A stretch of 9,228 nt of DNA from NCBI GenBank assembly GCA_012800995.1, contig JAAZIH010000183.1, forward strand, positions 1-9,228, written 5' to 3'. This DNA is from Chloroflexota bacterium. Lineage in GTDB: Bacteria > Chloroflexota > Anaerolineae > Anaerolineales > Anaerolineaceae. Both the position numbers and the translations under genes were made by a program. A model generated the notes under the pieces. The model made no database searches. It was not told the origin of the DNA and worked only from the letters and a program-made list of their open reading frames with translations. Positions 6,281 to 9,228 of this stretch are shown here, in pieces (the first letter of the stretch is position 1; every line of letters begins with the position of its first letter).

Positions 6281-7027
6281 TTATTGTTCCAGCACGCTTT
6301 TCGCGTGTTGCGGGTCGTCTGTGATGATGGCATCCACACCGATGGAGCGCATTCTAATCAAATCTTCTGTTTTGTTGACAGTCCACACATTAACCTGGTT
6401 TTTGTTCTTATGAGCGCGTTTTCCAGTGCTCTCGGTGACATCTGAAAAATGGGGATGTAGTGCGTTATAGCCAAATAGTCGCCCAATAGGACCGCGGAAA
6501 AGGCTGCCAGCAAAACCTGGCAGACAGAGCAAACCAGTTTTTGCGCGGGAATCAAGCTTTTTGAGTCTGACGATATTGCGAGGGTTAAAGGATGAAAAGA
6601 TGACATGATCCAACAAGTCGTGTTTTTGGGTTAAGGCGAGTGCAACATCAGGAAGTTCGTCTTTAGGATTATGGTAATTCTTAAGCTCAACGTTGATGAG
6701 AAATTTGCCTCCAAACTGCTCATAAACTTCATCCAATAATGGTAGCTTTGTGTTTTGAAAAGTTTCATTTAGCCATGCACCAGCATCAAGTCCATGAAGC
6801 TCGCTAATGGTATGGTCAAGCACATTGCCCTTGCCATTGGTAGTGCGATCAAGGGTGGAGTCATGAATAACGATTAAGCGATTGTCTTTGCTTAGCATGA
6901 CATCCAACTCGATACCATCCGCGCCTTGCTCATAAGCTATTTGAAAGGCAGGCATAGTGTTTTCTGGCGCGTGAGCCGATGCGCCGCGATGAGCGATAAT
7001 CAAGGGGCGTTTATCTAAATTTTCCAT
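6281..7027 (-). CDS. Glycerophosphodiester phosphodiesterase
   Basis: This 248-residue protein is a complete GDPD-family TIM barrel. It would hydrolyse glycerophosphodiesters from phospholipid turnover to glycerol 3-phosphate and an alcohol. The catalytic and metal-binding signature is intact: His13-Arg14-Gly15, Pro-Glu-Asn-Thr (21-24), Glu40-Leu-Asp42 and His55-Asp56. Further family motifs are LDRTTNGKG, the NVELK strand, VNVWTVN and a C-terminal GVDAIITDDP. No signal peptide is present, so it should act in the cytoplasm. The length is normal for bacterial single-domain members. An ATG at 7060 in frame would add 11 residues, but ATG 7027 immediately precedes the first strand and is placed six bases after a TATAAT, suggesting a leaderless mRNA. 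The GH3 gene follows after one base, so the two form an operon. The link between lipid head-group recycling and glycan hydrolysis is inferred from that. Confidence 0.95.
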   Translation of the reverse strand: MENLDKRPLIIAHRGASAHAPENTMPAFQIAYEQGADGIELDVMLSKDNRLIVIHDSTLDRTTNGKGNVLDHTISELHGLDAGAWLNETFQNTKLPLLDEVYEQFGGKFLINVELKNYHNPKDELPDVALALTQKHDLLDHVIFSSFNPRNIVRLKKLDSRAKTGLLCLPGFAGSLFRGPIGRLFGYNALHPHFSDVTESTGKRAHKNKNQVNVWTVNKTEDLIRMRSIGVDAIITDDPQHAKSVLEQ

Positions 7028-7039
7028 GGCTAAATTATA
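7028..7039 (-). promoter_or_regulatory. -10 box for a probable leaderless GDPD-GH3 transcript
   Basis: On the minus strand TATAAT (7039-7034) is followed by TTAGCC and then the ATG at 7027. With a normal -10 to start-site distance, transcription would begin at or next to the A of ATG. There is no Shine-Dalgarno sequence and no clear -35. The layout is almost the same as in front of the NBR1-Ig lipoprotein gene. Confidence 0.55.
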
Positions 7040-7183
7040 GCATGTCAGAGCAGATACCATAGTATTTTTTCGGGCAGTTTGGGCATGATAAGCATTGCGA
7101 TGGGTGCTGTTCTAAAGTATCATCACAGTAAGGCTCATGATGGCTTGAGCTTTTGATGCAAATGAATGAGGATAATGATAACC

Positions 7184-7792
7184 ATGAAAGATTTCAGCAA
7201 ACTGACAAAAAACCTTGAACATTTTGGCTATACCGTGCGCGCGTTTTCGACAGCAGAAGAAGCCAATCTTTACTTAACAGAAGCCATCCAAAATCGCAGT
7301 GTTGGCTTTGGCGGCTCCAAAACCCTTGAGGCGATGGGCTTGCTGGATTTGCTTTCAGCGCGAAATGATGTGTATTGGCACTGGTATCCGCGAGAGAACT
7401 TTAGTAACGCGGACACCTTAGAGAAAGCCCGCGATGCTGAAGTCTATATCAGCTCCGTAAATGCCATCGCTGAAACGGGTGAGATCATCAACATTGATGG
7501 CACTGGCAACCGTGTGGCAGCGATTAGTCATGGGCATGAAAAAGTTTATCTGATAGTCGGTGAAAACAAAATCGCACCAACCTTTGAAGAAGCGCTGTAT
7601 CGCGCGCGCAACGTTGCCGCTCCGCTCAACGCCCAGCGATTGGGTGTGGACACGCCTTGCGCGATAAACGGCGATAAATGCTATGACTGCGACCGACCCC
7701 ACCGTATTTGTCGTAACCTGTCGATTCTGTGGCGCAAACCAGCCGGTGCGGAGTATGAAGTCATCTTGATTCACGAGTCTCTGGGCTATTAG
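7184..7792 (+). CDS. LUD-domain protein (lactate-utilisation, DUF162 family)
   Basis: This 202-residue protein matches the stand-alone LUD family related to LutC/YkgG. It has an alpha/beta core with the Gly-rich VGFGGSKTLEAMG motif, DVYISSVNAIAETGEIINIDGTGNR across the middle (the Asn-Ala-Ile-Ala-Glu-Thr-Gly segment is characteristic), and a basic HEKVYLIVGENKI strand. Near the C-terminus is a Cys cluster with spacing C-x6-C-x2-C-x6-C (TPCAINGDKCYDC, then RPHRIC), which could bind a metal or Fe-S cluster. No LutA or LutB partner is adjacent, so a role in lactate oxidation is not supported by context. In-frame ATGs at 7166 and 7175 would add six or three residues. ATG 7184 is preferred because GAGGA (7168-7172) lies 11 bases upstream, while the earlier ATGs have no usable site. 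The gap to the divergent GDPD gene (7028-7183) has no clear promoter for this gene. Confidence 0.88.
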   Translation: MKDFSKLTKNLEHFGYTVRAFSTAEEANLYLTEAIQNRSVGFGGSKTLEAMGLLDLLSARNDVYWHWYPRENFSNADTLEKARDAEVYISSVNAIAETGEIINIDGTGNRVAAISHGHEKVYLIVGENKIAPTFEEALYRARNVAAPLNAQRLGVDTPCAINGDKCYDCDRPHRICRNLSILWRKPAGAEYEVILIHESLGY

Positions 7793-7829
7793 CGAAGCCA
7801 TCAGTTTCATGTAAGCCTTCATTCTCGGG

Positions 7830-7841
7830 TACAATTTAGCT
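7830..7841 (+). promoter_or_regulatory. -10 box for a probable leaderless lipoprotein transcript
   Basis: TACAAT (7830-7835) is followed by TTAGCT and directly by ATG 7842. No Shine-Dalgarno sequence is present, and TTCATG (7806-7811) is at best a weak -35 at an 18-base spacing. The arrangement predicts a transcript starting at the ATG. It implies that the lipoprotein and isomerase genes can be expressed independently of the LUD gene, which ends only 49 bases upstream without a terminator. Confidence 0.5.
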
Positions 7842-8567
7842 ATGAAAAAGTCCTGCTCCTGGCTAAATGGCTTTTTAATAATCGCAGGGCTGCTACTTTG
7901 CTTGAATGCATGTAAGCCAGCCGTAGAAGACGAACCATTCGGCCAGACCGCGCCGACTTTCAGTCAGGCGGAGCTTGAACTAACAGCCATAATGCAACTT
8001 ACCTACGCGTATCACGAAACCCAGTTGCATCAGCCAAGCGCTACACCCACACCACTCTTTACCGCTACCCACACACCTTGGCCTACTGTAATCTCTACCA
8101 TCGCGCGCACATCGACCCCGGAAATCACGCCAACCGACGAAAAAGCCTGCAACCGCGCCGGCATGGGCGTGCCTTTTGACATCACCGTTCCCGATAACAG
8201 CACGTTCTATGCCGGAGAGACTTTCACTAAGACTTGGCGCGTGGTCAATTCTGGCTCTTGCAAATGGACCCGCCTTTACAAACTGGTTTTCTATTCACAG
8301 AACGCGATGGGCGCGCAGTATGAACGTTTTCTTGAAGCTGAAGTTTTGCCCGGGCAAGCCATTGACCTGAGCATAGACATGATCGCTCCCACTACTCCGG
8401 GCACTTATCAGGGTAACTGGATGCTGCAAGCTCCGGATGGCACACTTTTCGGATTGGGGATGAACGCTGATTCGCCTTTCTATGTGCGCATTATTGTTAC
8501 TGATGATGCCACGCCAACCCCAACCGAAGAACCGAGTCCCACGCCGGAACTCAGCCCAACCCCATAA
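7842..8567 (+). CDS. Lipoprotein with NBR1-type Ig-like domain
   Basis: This is a 241-residue exported lipoprotein. The signal sequence has Lys2-Lys3, a hydrophobic core and the lipobox Leu-Asn-Ala-Cys (21-24), so Cys24 should be lipidated. A low-complexity Thr/Pro region (67-98) follows. Residues 102-221 match the Ig-like domain first described in the eukaryotic autophagy receptor NBR1, also found in many bacterial surface proteins: DITVPDNSTFYAGETFTKTW, VNSGSCKWT, VLPGQAIDLSIDMIAPTTPG and TYQGNWMLQAPDGTLFG. Trp132, Trp142 and Trp193 are the conserved core residues, and Cys103 with Cys140 could form a disulfide. The last 18 residues are Thr-Pro and Ser-Pro repeats. No catalytic motif is seen; a binding or structural role outside the membrane is likely. 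It is followed after 14 bp by the isomerase gene, whose ribosome site overlaps the gap, so the two probably share an mRNA, although their functions are not obviously related. Confidence 0.9.
   Translation: MKKSCSWLNGFLIIAGLLLCLNACKPAVEDEPFGQTAPTFSQAELELTAIMQLTYAYHETQLHQPSATPTPLFTATHTPWPTVISTIARTSTPEITPTDEKACNRAGMGVPFDITVPDNSTFYAGETFTKTWRVVNSGSCKWTRLYKLVFYSQNAMGAQYERFLEAEVLPGQAIDLSIDMIAPTTPGTYQGNWMLQAPDGTLFGLGMNADSPFYVRIIVTDDATPTPTEEPSPTPELSPTP
8512..8564 (+). repeat. Thr-Pro/Ser-Pro tail of the NBR1-Ig lipoprotein
   Basis: Residues 224-241 are TPTPTEEPSPTPELSPTP. The protein ends within this low-complexity stretch, with no anchor or sorting signal after it, so the tail is presumably a free extended surface segment. 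Confidence 0.75.
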
Positions 8568-8581
8568 AAAAGGATAATTCT

Positions 8582-9228
8582 ATGAACGAACTCAAACTCG
8601 CCGATCCCGAAAACATGCTCTCTTACATTAACCGCCTGCCTGATGATCTCGAAGCCGCCTGGTATTTGGGCAAGACGCTTCCCTTGCCAGAATTTCCAAA
8701 ACCACGCGCGATTGTGATTTGTGGCATGGGTGGCTCGGCGATAGGAGGCGATTTTTTCGGTTCCTATATGCGTGAGATTTCGGACGTAGCGGTTTATTCG
8801 CACCGCGATTATGGTTTGCCCGCCTGGGCATTAGGCGCGGATATCTTGGTGATTTGCTCGTCACACTCGGGCAACACCGAAGAGACCCTCGATTGTTTCC
8901 AGACCGCGCGCGAAAGAGGCTGTTCGCTGCTCACTATCAGCACGGGTGGCAAATTGCGCGAGATGGCACTTGAAGCTGGCGTGACTGCCTGGACTTTTGA
9001 ACATGATGGCCAGCCACGCACCGCCCTGGCTTATTCCTTTGGCATTTTGTTGGGCTTAGCGAGCCGATTGGGATTAATCACTGGGCAGGATGAAGTAATC
9101 AAAGAAAGTGCCGCGCTGATGCGCGAATGGCGCCCGGTTTATGGTGTAATCGAGGAAGACAAAGTCAACCCATGCGAGGAACTTGCCATCAGACTGCTCG
9201 ATAAAAATGTGGTCATTTTTGGCGCGGG
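8582..9228 (+). CDS. Bifunctional phosphoglucose/phosphomannose isomerase, N-terminal part
   Basis: The gene runs off the right edge; 215 codons are present of about 340 to 360 expected. It begins MNELKLADPENMLSYINRLP, the typical opening of the PGI/PMI family that interconverts glucose 6-phosphate or mannose 6-phosphate with fructose 6-phosphate. The first SIS domain shows GMGGSAIGGD at 48-57 and the sugar-phosphate loop SSHSGNTEET at 93-102, followed by ISTGGKLREMA and the family motif PRTALAYSFG at 145-154. In most relatives I recall, a Tyr or similar residue precedes Ser-Gly-Asn-Thr; here it is His95. The second SIS domain and its catalytic residues lie outside the window. A clear ribosome site AAAAGGA ends seven bases before ATG 8582. 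The enzyme is cytoplasmic and links hexose phosphates to glycolysis and mannose-derived glycan synthesis. It is the second gene after the NBR1-Ig lipoprotein. Confidence 0.93.
   Translation, partial: MNELKLADPENMLSYINRLPDDLEAAWYLGKTLPLPEFPKPRAIVICGMGGSAIGGDFFGSYMREISDVAVYSHRDYGLPAWALGADILVICSSHSGNTEETLDCFQTARERGCSLLTISTGGKLREMALEAGVTAWTFEHDGQPRTALAYSFGILLGLASRLGLITGQDEVIKESAALMREWRPVYGVIEEDKVNPCEELAIRLLDKNVVIFGA

Noticed and set aside
6280..6339. Extended N-terminus for the GH3 protein from ATG 6339
   Set aside because: It would place 20 polar residues before a textbook signal peptide and overlap the end of the GDPD gene; ATG 6279 with GGA eight bases upstream is better.
7133..7154. Hairpin GCTCA-N8-TGAGC followed by TTTT upstream of the LUD gene
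   Set aside because: The stem is only 5 bp with a short T-run, and there is no upstream plus-strand gene for it to terminate. A leader attenuator is possible but unsupported.
7418..7834. Minus-strand open frame of 138 residues antisense to the LUD gene
   Set aside because: It lies almost wholly over a well-supported gene, matches no family I know, and has no convincing start signal.
1..9228. CRISPR array, insertion sequence, attachment site, tRNA or rRNA
   Set aside because: Reading both strands showed no regularly spaced repeats, no transposase-like frame, no terminal inverted repeats and no recognisable RNA-gene motifs.

Overview
The window reads as chromosomal DNA of an uncultured or poorly characterised bacterium, most likely Chloroflexota, class Anaerolineae or a relative. 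This is inferred from the gene families: a CpXC protein, an FHA/winged-helix regulator beside a serine/threonine kinase, a large membrane-anchored family 3 glycosidase with a Thr-Pro linker, an NBR1-Ig-like lipoprotein, and a bifunctional phosphoglucose/phosphomannose isomerase. No database search was possible. Coding density is high, and there is no sign of an insertion sequence, phage, CRISPR array, tRNA or rRNA.

Layout. At the left edge is the N-terminus of a probable L-glutamate gamma-semialdehyde dehydrogenase (minus strand, 1-116). A 207-bp divergent gap (117-323) with a promoter and a perfect palindrome leads to a CpXC zinc-ribbon protein (plus, 324-1691) whose C-terminal two thirds is built from four diverged helical repeats. 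A bidirectional terminator (1713-1742) separates it from a convergent FHA-winged-helix transcription factor (minus, 1746-2390). That gene diverges from a tail-anchored serine/threonine kinase (plus, 2473-3465), and the gap between them carries a good promoter, a 10-bp-phased direct repeat and an 18-bp dyad. The kinase overlaps tail to tail, by 18 bp, with a 943-residue GH3-like exported enzyme (minus, 3448-6279). That gene is the second in an operon with a cytoplasmic glycerophosphodiester phosphodiesterase (minus, 6281-7027; 1-bp gap). Divergent from this pair are a LUD-domain protein (plus, 7184-7792), an NBR1-Ig lipoprotein (plus, 7842-8567) and, 14 bp further on, the start of a phosphoglucose/phosphomannose isomerase (plus, 8582 to beyond 9228).

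How the genes may work together. The kinase and the FHA regulator look like a phospho-signalling pair: a membrane-tethered kinase without an external sensor domain, and a transcription factor whose phosphothreonine-reading module is fused to an OmpR/PhoB-type DNA-binding domain. The shared intergenic region has repeats of the kind such a factor could bind. The CpXC repeat protein next door is a candidate partner or substrate. The GDPD/GH3 operon suggests turnover of phospholipid head groups and of cell-surface glycans, and the isomerase supplies hexose phosphates.

The most unusual observations are the loss of the standard Asp-His dyad in the GH3 enzyme, the diverged internal repeats of the CpXC protein, the kinase/FHA-regulator intergenic architecture, and two genes that share almost the same -10/start-codon arrangement and are predicted to give leaderless mRNAs.
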